From positions 42,884,760-42,948,759 of the forward strand of contig OX344762.1 in the NCBI GenBank assembly GCA_947034895.1: a stretch of 64,000 nucleotides of DNA, read 5' to 3'. Position 1 is the stretch's first letter; every line of letters begins with the position of its first letter. A program made the position numbers and the translations under genes. The notes under the pieces were generated by a model, which did no database searches, had not been told where the DNA came from, and saw only the letters and a list, made by a program, of their open reading frames with translations. The stretch comes from Rhytidiadelphus loreus (lineage: Eukaryota; Streptophyta; Bryopsida; Hypnales; Hylocomiaceae). Shown here one piece after another: positions 35,720 to 48,205 of this stretch.

Positions 35720-36406
35720 TTAACCCCTAAATGCTTGAGGCACCAAATTTTGGTGTTGGTAATACTTTGAAATTAAATAAAACCTAACCAATTTTCTCTT
35801 TTTAGTAGTTTATATTTTTGAAAAATTATTTTTGAAGTCTAGTTTTATCATCAAAAATCCAATTCTAAAGATGATTGATTAAGATTTTTCTATTCAAGAT
35901 TTTGTGCAAGGGGGTCCATTGCAATCTTGACTTTCCATAGTGTTGAGGGTTCTTGGAAATGAGACTCAAATACACTAGATCTAGGAGAAAAAATCACATT
36001 AGAAATTCATTTAAAAGAAATTTAGAATAGATTTTGAGAAGCACTTCCTATATTTTTGAATAGATATTTTGAGAAGCCATTGACTGGGGTTATTCATATT
36101 AGGCCCTTTAACCTCATATTTTTTTGGTGACCAAATTTTTAGATTTAACATGTGAAAAAAAGATTGAAAGACTTCAAATCAATTTTGCAGTTTTAGCACT
36201 CTCATGATCAAACATTATAATCTTTCAATCCACAAGTGATATTGTTGTGTTTTCTTTTCCCTATGTGATCTCTAACATGTTTAGTTTGAATTTGTACAGT
36301 TACAGTTCAAAAAAAATTTGATACAGCTTATCAAAATGTCGACTTTTTGTTCAATTTAGAGCAAATTTTTAGAAGCTCAAAAGAGGCCTCGAGCATATAG
36401 GGGTTA
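35720..36406 (+). mobile_element. TTAA-flanked MITE family C, copy 2
   Basis: 687 bp with ends TTAACCCCTAAATGCTTGAG and CTCGAGCATATAGGGGTTAA. It runs in parallel with 49698-50350 throughout: GAAATTAAATAAAACC, AATCCAATTCTAAAGATG, TTTAGTTTGAATTTGTACAG. Non-coding. Confidence 0.85.
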
Positions 36407-36713
36407 AAGTTTAAGGATTAAGGTATGTGGCTTGAATTGCGACCCGCTTCTTGGAACCGTCCCTATAGGAGGCTTTGAAATAGACACTAAGTGATTCTGA
36501 AATGACCTTTTGATAATGTGAGAGCTTAATGAGGTTTGTTAGATGTTGGTTTATACTTCACATATGGTGTAATAAGAGCCAGTGTGGGTTGATTTCAAAC
36601 TAAGAGTGGATACAAGAAAGGTGTCCACTTCATTTTTGCAAGAAACACATTTATAACTGAACATCATTTCACTAAAATGATTCTCAGTCACTCATTAATT
36701 ATTGGATTGATAT

Positions 36714-37185
36714 GAAATTTTATCCACACAAACTAGACTAGTAGGCGCAACTTTTCCAACAAAACATATTGAAAATTGACCTTTTATGAAGAAGTTATAA
36801 GCTGCCAAAGTTCACTGTGATCGAAGAATGTCGGGATTTAGAACTTCGAATTGCTCCCAAACATTCAAAACAACTTGAATTGACATGAAAAATTTACCAC
36901 AATAACTAGACTTTGAGGGGAACACAACCCAACAAATTTTACTGAAAACAAACTTATAATGAAGGAGATAGAAGCCCCCAAAGCTGCAGCCAGCAAATGC
37001 ATTTTGGTGAACTCAAATTGAACTTGTGAACTTTGATTGGCTCTTAAAAAATCAGTATAACTCGGATTGATCTGAAAATTTTATCACACAAACTAGAAGA
37101 GAGAGGAAAATTTTTACAACAAGTTTTATTTAATTTGGAAATTGGATGCAAAAGTTAGAGCACTTTGAATTGGACTTGAAAGTAT
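36714..37185 (+). repeat. three tandem units of about 165-190 bp
   Basis: Units start near 36714 (GGATTGATATGAAATTTTAT), 36877 (GAATTGACATGAAAAATTTA) and 37064 (GGATTGATCTGAAAATTTTA), each followed by an ACACAAACTAGA-like phrase, AACAA..TTT, GAAG(T/G)AG(A/T)TA and a stretch ending in TTCAAA. Strongly diverged but clearly the same unit. Non-coding. Confidence 0.65.
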
Positions 37186-37199
37186 GTGAAGACAATATT

Positions 37200-40080
37200 G
37201 GTTCCTTGGCTTCACTTTAGTAAAGGTCACATTTAGGAACCTTACGTATTACTTTTTTAATGCTTCACTGCTTGTTTTTGGTCACACCGTATCTTTTTTC
37301 AGACCGTGCATGTGTGGGTTTTGCAAGGCCTAGGATCACAAATAGGTGCCTATGGCAAAATTATTTGGAAATTCATAAGTAATTCATAAATGCTCAGAAA
37401 AATATGAAACCACTTGGGTTACATTCCGCATCAACTTCTCTTCAAGTGAAAAATAAGTGAAAATATTTTTAGGCATCTGAAACCCATCGAAAAGGCCCAA
37501 CAGCCCTTAAAGTGACGGTTTATGAGCACACTACCTTAATGCAAGCTGGGGAAACTAAAAAAAACTACTGAAATTACGGCATTCTGGGGCGGTCAATCTT
37601 GTTTCTGATTCACAGACCACGGTGACAGCAAATCATGGTGAATTGTCTTTCTCCAACGAAAGAAAGCAAGGACTTCTTTATTATTTATTTATTTGTTTAT
37701 ATTTCACTGGTCCTTGCTCCTTTAACTCCTAGAGGACCAAGGCCTGTTTTTTTGCCAAAAAACACTCAAAACTGCCATTTTTATAGCAAAAAGTAAAAGA
37801 AATGAAAAATTGTTTTTTTTACATCTAAGGTAGTTGACCTCTTTCCGACCATAACCTATTTTTGCTAGTTAGACTGCTTTGTTCCGATTACTTGTGACAA
37901 CTCACGTGGTTAGGTTACAACTCATAGAACACAAATGTCACGGAGGTGTGCATTGAGTTCACTCAATGATCACAAAATGTACATTTTGAAACCATAATTA
38001 TCACCTACTTTGAAGCATGATCGATTTTGTAATCAGCCTATGGTTGGAAATGCAGTGCCCTATACAACAAGAATGGATTGAAGGAAATCTTTACGAAAAT
38101 AATTCATAAGTATTTTGTTTTGAGGGGAAAAAATGAATTTTTTTTGGAACTCTCTTCAAATCTATTTCTCTACCAAGGGGATTCTTCTCTTCACCAAATG
38201 CATATTGGAATTATGCTAAATTGCTTAAGTGGTTGGAATGAGGTTGGCTACCTTAACCATAGGGTCTTACACCTAACTAGTATGAGAATGTGTGGAAAAA
38301 ATTTCAGAATTTTTGACTGCATAGATTGCAAGATATCTGCGTTTATAGTGAAAAAAACAAGTTTTCTAGCACATTGCGGGATTAGATAATTCAACTTTGA
38401 ACATTTTTAAGTTAAATTTTTTGCACTACAAAGTTCTAAGCTTTGAATATTCATAGTGAAGAATTGAGTTGAGAATCTAGGGGAAAAAAAAGAAATCCAA
38501 AAAAACTTAATTTTCATTCTTCAAAAAAATTGATAAATAGAAGTAGGTATGAGATAGAAGGAAAATCTAAATATCTTTTAGATGGAATAATTCCAACGAC
38601 AAGATTGTTCTAGTAAGAAAACTAAACCATGTGGAACTTCTTTTTTTGAAAAATTGCAAAAATTGCATTTAGAAATGAATCCTACAAGTTATTTTTTTCA
38701 AGAAGATACTCTAATTGCCCCAAAAACAAGATTGTCTATAACTTTCTCATAACAAATCTAAATGGAATGAATAAAAGCTTTCCATGTAGACAAAAATATA
38801 ATCTATAAGGAAAAAAAAATTTAAAAACAACAACTTTAATCTTGAATTTCTTTGTTGTTGCCCCTCATCCCTTGTTTTGAACTTATTTGGACATAACTTT
38901 TGCTCCCGGGCACCAATTGAAAAAAACACTATATTTCCATGAAGCTTATCAGCTTTTTTATCTTAAAAAAAAGTTTTAAGAAATCATGGCATAATTTGAG
39001 TCCATAGGTACCTGCCTAAAATCCCCATTTGTTCCCTGAAGGTGCAATGGTCTTTTAGGGATTAAGAAAAAGAAGGAAAAACAAGCAAGGAAGATGACGA
39101 CCTTCATTTTTTTTTAAAAGAAAAGACCATAGAAAATGAAATTAACTTTAATCTTGAACCCTAGGAGGTTTGGAAATTTCAATTTTGGTTGCACCATGTT
39201 TTTTTTTGTATACTTGATATATACGGTGGATGAATTGAGGTATATTGTATAGTAGTGACAAAAGTTTGTCTCATATTCAATTAAATTCAATGATACATGG
39301 CACTTCTAATTTGCATAATTATTGGTATTCTAATTTGCATAATTATTGGTATTTTTGTAGATTTGAGAAGTTTAAAATAGTCACATTTTGCTAGTATTGT
39401 GTTGTATTTGAGTACAATAAGGTTTGAATGTTAAGATTACATCCCAATGCAACATCCTCATTGATGAGTTATCAATTCAATAGTGTATATCTTGCCGAAA
39501 GAATTCTAATGCATTTAATGTTAAATTGGCAACCTTAATGATAACACAAGCTCGATGAAAAACAACAACTTTGTATACTCCCATTTCACAAATATGTATG
39601 ATTTTATTTATTTTTAATTATTAATTTCAAAGATGAAATCACATGACCTTCATGTAAGTTGTAATTCCTTAATATTTTCTTTTGTGAATATTTGAAATAA
39701 TCATGAATTCTAAAGAAAAAAAGAAAAAATAAGCTTAAAAATTTTAAAATTCAAATGGTGATAAACATATTCAAGTTTTTGTACCTTCCAAGATTTCAAA
39801 TTGGTGTAGACACTAGAGGTGACGACCTTCATTTCTTTAATTGGACTCAAATTCAAAAAACCTCACTTTTATGGATAAAATTTGGATTAAGAGCAAAGAG
39901 CTACAAGTTATTCCAATACACTACAAAGACAAATTTTTGTGATCAATTCATTTTATTAGTTGCTACTTATGTAGAAAGGTCATCAACACCTCAACCAGAC
40001 AATTTCAATTTCAACACCATCCAAGCAACTTCCATTCAAGCAAATCCCCCCAAAAGAATTGGTTGAGAAATGCTGTCATC
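37200..40080. other. gene-free AT-rich stretch
   Basis: No recognisable gene. 38230-38360 resembles family E (CCATAGGGTCTTACACCTAA; AGATTGCAAGATAT). 39304-39352 holds a direct duplication of a TCTAATTTGCATAATTATTG-type phrase. 39755-40066 is open in one frame (103 residues) but without family resemblance. Confidence 0.4.
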
Positions 40081-40688
40081 ATGACTGAGTTAACACTGTT
40101 CTGAAGTCATCCAAACGCCATGACACTGGCGGCATTTCAGGGTTTATTTATATTGTCATGCAATGAACTAATAATGCACAGTAGCAATGAAACAAAAGTA
40201 CACCTACAAAGAATGGCAGTCGCCCCCCTTGGATCTAAGTGATGCTCTTTCTACTGGCACACTGTGATATATACAAATGCCCAATTATAAAGACTGGGAG
40301 CTTTCTGTCTTTTTACTTTTGCAGAGTACAGTAGTACAGTTCACATTCGGCAGCGAAGACGCATTCCTCTCGAGGTCACGAGTTTCGCCACGTACAACCT
40401 CGCTCAAAGTCATACATCTAGCATGGAAGATGTCTCATAAACAGGACACTGCAGTTGAATGTCTCTGTTCTACGTTAGAGGCATCGCACGGAATGAACCT
40501 GCTTCGCTAATATACACTTCAATCAAATCCTTGTTGCCCCGGTGTTCGCCACGTTGCAACTAAAGATGGTAACTATAAAAAAGACCACCTTCACCAAGAA
40601 ATTCGACTGCAATCCCTAATTGAACAACTAATTACTCTATGATAACTAATTCTAACAGAATTAAGAACAGAATCTTCAACTAGGCGTG

Positions 40689-41276
40689 TCATTGGGCAGT
40701 ACCTCGGGCAGTGTGGTCGGTTGATAGAGGGCCAGTCATGAGAGATTGAAACTCTTTGAAATCGACCAACTGGTCCCCATCGGCATCCACGCAGCTGATC
40801 ATGTACCGGCAATCGTCCATGGAGAGGTGGTCATCGCCAAGGCCGGACAACACCCGGTGAAGCTCCCCGGCAGAGATGAACCCATCTTTGTCCGAGTCGA
40901 ACACATCGAAAGCTGACTGAAGAGCAGCGTCGACTTCTTCGTCATCTCCTCCAGTTTTCGACAAACTCACAGGGGGTCTCTTGGAGTTCAAAGTGATGAA
41001 CTCGAGCAGGTCGATTTCGCCGTCCCCGTTCTCATCCACGTCCTGTATCATCTGATCCAACTCGGTTTCCGTCACAGCCTCCCCGAGCGAGCGAAGGATT
41101 GTTCCGAGTTCCACTCGCGATATCTTCCCGTCACCGTTGATGTCGAACATCTTGAAGGCCTCCGCTAAATCCTTGTACACGTTCGCTGACAGGTCGAAGG
41201 CATTGAGCTCCGGTTGAGTAATGTTGGCATTGCTTACTTCCTCAATCTCGGAACGACCAGAGATCGACACCGCCAT
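40689..41276 (-). CDS. calmodulin-like protein, four EF-hands (third CML)
   Basis: Intronless, 195 residues, ATG at 41276-41274 and TGA at 40691-40689. Loops: 45-56 (DINGDGKISRVE), 81-92 (DENGDGEIDLLE), 127-138 (DSDKDGFISAGE) and 164-175 (DADGDQLVDFKE), all with acidic residues at positions 1 and 12. The linker SKTGGDDEEVD is shorter than in the tandem pair, and the head lacks their basic MKLKLRSR start, so it is a more distant paralogue. It shares the DGDQ(L/M)VDF.EFQ.LMT ending. On the minus strand a TATA-like TTATTAAAG lies at 41502-41494, giving a leader of about 190 bases. Calcium sensor of unknown partner. Confidence 0.95.
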   Translation of the reverse strand: MAVSISGRSEIEEVSNANITQPELNAFDLSANVYKDLAEAFKMFDINGDGKISRVELGTILRSLGEAVTETELDQMIQDVDENGDGEIDLLEFITLNSKRPPVSLSKTGGDDEEVDAALQSAFDVFDSDKDGFISAGELHRVLSGLGDDHLSMDDCRYMISCVDADGDQLVDFKEFQSLMTGPLSTDHTARGTAQ

Positions 41277-41907
41277 TGTAACACCTCAGAGGGAGAATTA
41301 CGTTCCAAAACAGCTCACAGACACCGACAAAATCTCGTCACCGCTCCCTGCAGTAGCAACAGAAACACAAAACCGATCGAACAACAGTAAAAAGTTGATG
41401 CCAACAACCAAAGTTTGACGAGCAATGCAAACTAGGGTAGGGAGAAAACTGAAGGGCTGAATTGAATGATGGCACCTTGCCCAGAGATCAGCTCTTTAAT
41501 AAGTCGAATGGCCGGAATGGGCCTTCGGCCTTAAACATTCCGCGAAGTTACCTAAGACGAAGCTTCGTTTAGAACTTTAGTGTGCTTCCGTGCAGATGAG
41601 TTTCGTTGCAATTACGGGATCTAGCAAAGATAGACGTCAAGTTGCAGGAAGTGCAGCTGTGCAAACAGGGGCTCCACTACACTATGATAGTGCTACGAGC
41701 CTTCTTCGGGAGAGTAATAATTTGGGTCTCCAACTTTTCACCTCGGATGAACAAATTATTTACCAGATTTTGAATTCATATTTCGAATCCTAGACCCGAA
41801 TGAGGTACTAGAAGTCACGAAATACAAAATTGACAGGCCAAAATAGGGGGCGGATTTTTACATCCACGAGTGACAAGCTTGGGGAAAAAATAAAATATCT
41901 CATCCTC

Positions 41908-42158
41908 CCTTTAAAGGGTCGGGGTGAACTGACCCCCTCGCTCGTCCCCCGCAAGTCAGTCCAGGGGGTGCAAGTAAAAAAAAGATCCCCTATTTTGTGC
42001 CCTGAAAATGTATGAGATGTAGAGCCCTAATTTGGGGCCTCTGATTGCAAATACAAATTCAAAAATTGCAAATTTTATCATGCGTGGGAAATAAAAAATT
42101 TCAGGATTTTACTTCGGGGACGAGCGAGGGGGTCAGTTCACCCCGGCCCCTTTAAAGG
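41908..42158. repeat. foldback element core, family K copy 3
   Basis: An inverted repeat of about 42 bp, nearly perfect: left arm 41908-41949 (CCTTTAAAGGGTCGGGGTGA, then ACTGACCCCCTCGCTCG) and right arm 42116-42158. The 165-bp spacer contains AATTTTATCATGCGTGGGAA, also present in copy 2. More loosely paired sequence extends leftward to about 41730 (GATTTTGAATTCATATTTCG). Confidence 0.7.
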
Positions 42159-43721
42159 CTCTTAGCATTACAGTACTTCAGACAAATCCTGCAAACAGTT
42201 GGGGTGACTTGGGTCTGTAGGAACAGAAGCATCCTCGTCGTGAGGTGCCAAAGTGGACCACGCCGGACACCGAAATTGTGCGCCGAACGGGATCTTTGAT
42301 TCCCTTCAGACCGCAAGAACTGTACGGACGGTGGGATCCCTTCTCTTTCGGCATCGTCCTTGGCAGAACGAACTTGCCTGGGACTTCACGCAGGATTCAT
42401 TCCTGAGTCCTGACCCCGCCAAATTGTTCACCCGCCCCCGGTGATCACCGCCCGGTCTAGTCTGACTGCGAAAGGTCGATCCAGTCAAGGAAGTGGGCCA
42501 CCTGCGGTGGGTCCACCGAAAAGAAGTCTACCTACCGCCTTGTTTGAAGAAGCACATATGGATTGAAACGGCGGGCACGTTCAGCGTTGACACTGCAAAT
42601 AACTTCTCGGGTAATGAAAAGGAGCTTGTACAATCGAAGATTGGGATTCTGACTTAACTTACGAAGTCAATGTGCTTTTGTGCCGCCGAAAAATTCAACA
42701 GTTTGGAAACCTGTTGAAACGGCATATTGTCAAACAAACAGCAGTGTTTCCTGCCATGTGCACCTTCAGCAAGAATTGGCAGCGGACCAGGCATCTAAGC
42801 TGCAAATCAAAGATCAACTAGAATAATGCTTCTATTTCAGTGATAATTTAAATGCTGGACATAGGGGTGGAGAGTCAAGCACCTACTAAGTTACTGACAT
42901 TCTTCTTCTCCAATGAAAGTTAATTCATTAGTTTTTAGAGAAAACCAATTCTTTTGTTACTGTTGACCCACAATCTGCGGGTGTGTATCAGTGCATTAAG
43001 TCTGCGTTGCGCTGAGTTGGCTATCTTCACATCAGAGATTGTGATGAGCAGATTTGCGGACTGACTAAATCGAATGTAGATTCGAGATCAAATGTTTCAT
43101 CATGACCGGAAATAGCTTGTGGAAGGAAGGAAATATTAATGCCCCAGGGGTTCACGAGTGTCGTTTGTACCTTAATGCTGCTTGTTACTGACTGCCGTTC
43201 TGCTCTAGATTCTCACGAATCCTTGCAATCTGGAGTACGGATTCAAATGACCTGTTCATAGAGTACAAGGATAATTTCAGACATTAAACATCATTTTTAT
43301 TAGTAACCTTGAATAACTGGACTCACATTCATGAGAAAAATCATGTTTCCAATATCTCACTAGCTAAAGCAAATTTCGATGAGGCTGTAAAGTCTTTTCA
43401 TTACGAAGCACTCTATACAATGGGTCCGAAGAATAATAAGGGGAAAAACTTGAGCTGTGTGGTCTCCCGTTTACCACACAGAAAAATAAATGAGTAGGTA
43501 CACTGGGCATAATACCATGAGACCTACAATGTCATCAAATGATGTCCGTTAGGTTCCACCATCACTTGCGCCAGTTCATCTAACCAGAGGTTAGACCATT
43601 AGACTCTAACTCTGTGAACTTTCCTCGTAGGACATGTGGACAGCCTAAATGAAATGATACCCCTGGTGGAAGTTACCTCACCAGGCAGTAATCGAATGCC
43701 CACACAGTAGTAAAGCACTTA
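42159..43721. other. intergenic region between CML3 and the MFS gene, with an unexplained GC-rich patch
   Basis: 42180-42600 is GC-rich and single-copy within the window, with no recognised protein in any frame. From 42600 to 43720 composition is ordinary; the last few hundred bases are the presumed 3' flank of the minus-strand MFS gene. Confidence 0.4.
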
Positions 43722-46700
43722 TTACTCGCTATCCATTCGACCTTGCACAGGATGACGGTGCCGATAGGCATCCGAGAAGCCACTAGACTTCAGTACTGGA
43801 GACGTGATTGAAGCATCATCCTCTTGTTGTGATTCATGAGAGGCGACTAAGGGTGTATGCTCACTTGGAATTCCCTTCGCTAGTATGTCCTTGGCCTGTT
43901 GCACTTTGTACATATCCATGTAGACCTTCCGGGTGCGAGCAATCAAACGAGTGAGTGCCAGACACCCAAATCCACATACACTTGCCATCACCAAGAACGT
44001 CGACCTAAACACGAGCACAGCATAGGAATCAGCTGCACGACCGAGTTCCATAAGCAAATCATCCCATAAACCAGCTTCATATAAAAGAAAGAAAGAATTC
44101 TCCCCGGCTTACGTAGAAGTTTCTAGCGAGAAATTAATACTGACCTGAAACATTGAGGACCAACACACTTTTGAGGCCCTGTCAAAACCTGTCCTTCTGC
44201 TACCGCCGCAGCTAGAAGAGAAGCCACTTGCTGGTCGTATATATAGCCAGCAAGCTTTACAGAGAGGAGATAGGAACCGACAGTAGCCGAGATGCTGCAA
44301 TCAAGGGAATCAAGTTTCAGAGGAACTCAATGTTTCACTAAGTCGAGTTGCTATGTAAAACAAGCTAGTCTTGACAATAAATGCATGCAGCAATAAGATT
44401 AGAAGTAAAAATAAAGAGAACTAACTAAGCCTGTTCAGTTCAGCAACTGATCTACAGAACCTTCCCGTGCTTTCAACCTTCCAGTATGACCACCGAACAA
44501 AATTCTTTAAACGTACATAGATTTAATCGCGTTTTAGAAGAAAATCACTTTGGTATCAAGTTATTATGAAATAAACTCGGCACTTGAATATGGATATGAT
44601 CAAGATCTGCAGATCACTCTTACAAGAAGTAGATAGTAGAAGGTCTCAAACCTCAGTGTATTGTACAGAGCTCCAAAATTCTTCAACCCAAATAGCTCAG
44701 AAGACGTAGCTACCATCAATGTCCAGTGAGCTCCATGAGCCAATCCAACCAGAATAGAAGCCAGATATAGCATTGTTGGCACTGATAACAAGTCCCAGTC
44801 AAACATTACGAGAAAACCGAGTAACGTACAACAGAGATAAATGAACTGATAGGTAAGTCTGATAGGGATTCACAACCGCTTACATCATTCATTTTTCAAC
44901 CTTGCACAGATATTATACCTGAAGATGCAAACAGAAGGTGAGCACAAGCCATCACAGCTTGCACGCAGAAAAGGAAAACTGGCCTTGGAGTCGCATATTG
45001 CTTCATATAGTACTCTGAAACGTATCTGCAAGTCCAGAAAAAGTGTCGACTGAGAAAGGCATCCACAAGAGGGCATGAGGCGTTACACAGTTGCATATGT
45101 CCGAAAAAATGCAATAATTCATGAGAGGATGTCAACACTATGAGCAAAGGTAACAACCAAAGCATTTTCCCTGTAAGACTTTCAAATAAAGAGGTTCTTC
45201 AAGTCATACCCAGAGCCCAGCCTGCCCAAGAAATTCCAAACGCTCACTAGAGCAACAAATGCTCCAACACTCCTGGAACCAAGAGATTCAGCCATCTGAA
45301 GACAGGTCCAAACAAACGTCGTAACCTCAAAAACAGAACCGCTTCAGGGAGACAAGAAATTTGCTCTCAACTCAGTATCAAATTCAATAATCAAATACAA
45401 TAAAATTACAAAGAGATAATCGACTCATTATCAAGACAATCTAGGATTAAATTCACTGTTCGTCAGTATTTGATTTATTACCTGAGCAAGGTTGTTAATT
45501 GCTGTTAATCCACTGCCGGTACCACAACCCATGGCAAAAAAGAGCAACCTACGCAAATCAAAATCCAAAGATTTATGTCAGCATGTAACAATTTTGGAAC
45601 ATCGGTGTACCAGCAGTCAGCTGGCATTCTACAAACACATTTAAAAGAAAAAACAGACTTCCAAGTAGTTTGAACCGAGTAGAAAGTAGAATGATCCAGT
45701 TTCTACATAAATTCCTTTAGTTCAACAGACTTCAAACAGGTCACTGACTGTGTATATACCGCTGTAACTTCAGCACCCCCAAAATACAAAATCGATAAGC
45801 AAGCTCACCAATAATCTTGAGTACTTGCTGCTTGCAACAAAGTGTGGTCGTGCCCTAGCTTTACAGTTACCTTCGACGGGGTGTCTGAGCTACGAGACTT
45901 GGAGGCATCCAAAAATCGATCCATTGTTCTGGCAGGCACATCAATGCTTGAAGTTGCTTTGTGCTGTAAGAGAGGCTTTCGTTCAGTTAACTGTTGTTTA
46001 GGCGTCACTCGATCTGCAGCTGGAGAGGTGACAATTGTCGCTTCTGTTGGAAGAGCAGAGTATCCTTTGTATGGAGCCCCTGCACTCAGCTGCCAGTGCC
46101 CAGTTACACCAACAGCAGCAACGTAGAACATGGTTGATCAGTCGAAATCTAACAAAAAATGATGCAGTAAGAAGCAAGTCAAACACTGATCAGACTTAGT
46201 AAATTAACATCCCCCGCCAAAACACATCTGTGTGGCTAAAACTAGAAAAAGATCGATGGGACCAGAAGAGAGAAAAGAAAATATCTTAGTTGCTACAGCC
46301 AAGAATAGACATGAGCTACAAGAGAGAAGGAAACTTATCAACGAAAATGAAAAAGCTTGGAGCTGCAAACAGAGTGAAATACATAGCTTGCACAATCATT
46401 TATGACGCTATGTCTGTTAGACTCACAGGTATGAGGCCGGGTAAAAACAAAATCATTAGCATGACCGCCATGAACAAGCGGCTTATGGTCTTGCTTATCA
46501 TGAATGAATCCTGTCAAATCCGGTAAAACATTATCAATCAATGATCAAACTAAGCACTTCTCTCAAACTGCAAGCATCATTTCAGCGCGATTGAGCTCGT
46601 AGATTGAATAAGTAAGCCAGTACCACTGAGAATAAAAATGTTTTAGTCACTTAACAGATAGAAGACGACAGTGAGGGAACTTGAATCAGCTAGGAAAGGA

Positions 46701-48154
46701 GCAACAGAATAATCTAAGCAGCGAGCAGATGATACACTCCTGAGCGAAAATCGTATTGTTGTCTCGGTTGAACAGACAATTGACATATTATAGTTTCAAA
46801 GAATTCCCGCACTCGCTCACCTGAATGAGAATCACTGCCATGAGGTAAAATGCCAGCACAACCCCTACAATCTGCATACCATTCATTCAGAAAATATTGT
46901 TATTTTCCAATTTTTCTTGCTATACAAGATGCAGTTGCAGTTTCATACACGAATTTGAAAAATTCGTGCCTACGCGCCTAAGCAGAAGCAGAGTTCAATG
47001 CTGAAACATCGAAAAATCAACTTGCGTTCAACAAACACCTATATTAGACACTGAAATGCAGTCTTCACTTCAAGGCAGCGGGTCACTCGGTAACAAACTA
47101 CCGGTGCTACATACATCATGCATGGTGGTAACCAATTGCTAGAGAAAGTTACAAATTCCTATTTGACTTTATTCGCTCAAAGAAATGGGCTCCAGCCCGA
47201 TACTGTATTATATTCTGGAAGCAAAGATCAGTTGCATCGAGCATATAAAAACTTAGAATCAACGAAAGCAGATAATAGATACTGCCACTTACATATAGGA
47301 AGGAAAACCTGGACTTATCAGATTCATCTTTGCGTCGTGGAGCCTCCACAGGACGAATCACAAACATTGACACCATAGCAACCAGTGGTGGAACCGTAGC
47401 ACACAACAAAAGGAAGGGACCTGTATATGGTGCATACACTGCTGTATAAACCTGTTGAACATTTTTTTATATCAGAAAGCATTTACTTGAGGACAAGCTG
47501 ATTGATTACATTCAGTTTCTAAAACCGATTCTGGCGATCATAAAAACTAGTTGTTTCTGAACAAGATCTGCTACAGGCCATAGTATCATTGTTCCAACCA
47601 CTTATCCCAGTTGAAGAGATATGCGCCTCTCAATTAAAGCAGATTTTTTCTGCACAAAATGTTTCTGTAAAATGTGTTACCCTTCTGAACTCAGAAAAAC
47701 AAATATTAATACGTCAGGCACTACCTGTGTAAAAATGGCTCCACTGAGTCCGATGAATCCCTTCAAAAGCCCAACCACTACCCCTCTGTCTGACGGAAAG
47801 TTTCGCATGCTGCATCCACCGACCGACATACATTTCAAAAGAATTTCCAATCATGCTGAAAAATGACTCGGTGCCACAAGAATGTAAGCTCAACTTTCTA
47901 GGAAAGAAATAGAATTTAAAGCAAATATTAACAACTTCGCAAATGTATGCATTTTGGAGATTACCAAGTCACAAGAACGGCAGTATTAAACCATGTCGCG
48001 CCATTTGTACCTAGCATGATGATTCCACACATCTGCCATGGCAACCACAACTACGAGTCTCAAAAGCAAATTCGCAAGTAAGAACCGGATTATCTCAAAA
48101 GAGTCCCCCAAATAATGTCGCGCTCTGCTAGAATAGATAAGATCTACAGTTTCC

Positions 48155-48205
<51 letters not shown>

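Noticed and set aside
5777..40500. Search for CRISPR arrays, bacterial-type operons or viral replication genes
   Set aside because: Repeats here are diverged plant-type MITEs and tandem units; no regular spacer pattern, ribosome-binding sites or viral domains were seen.
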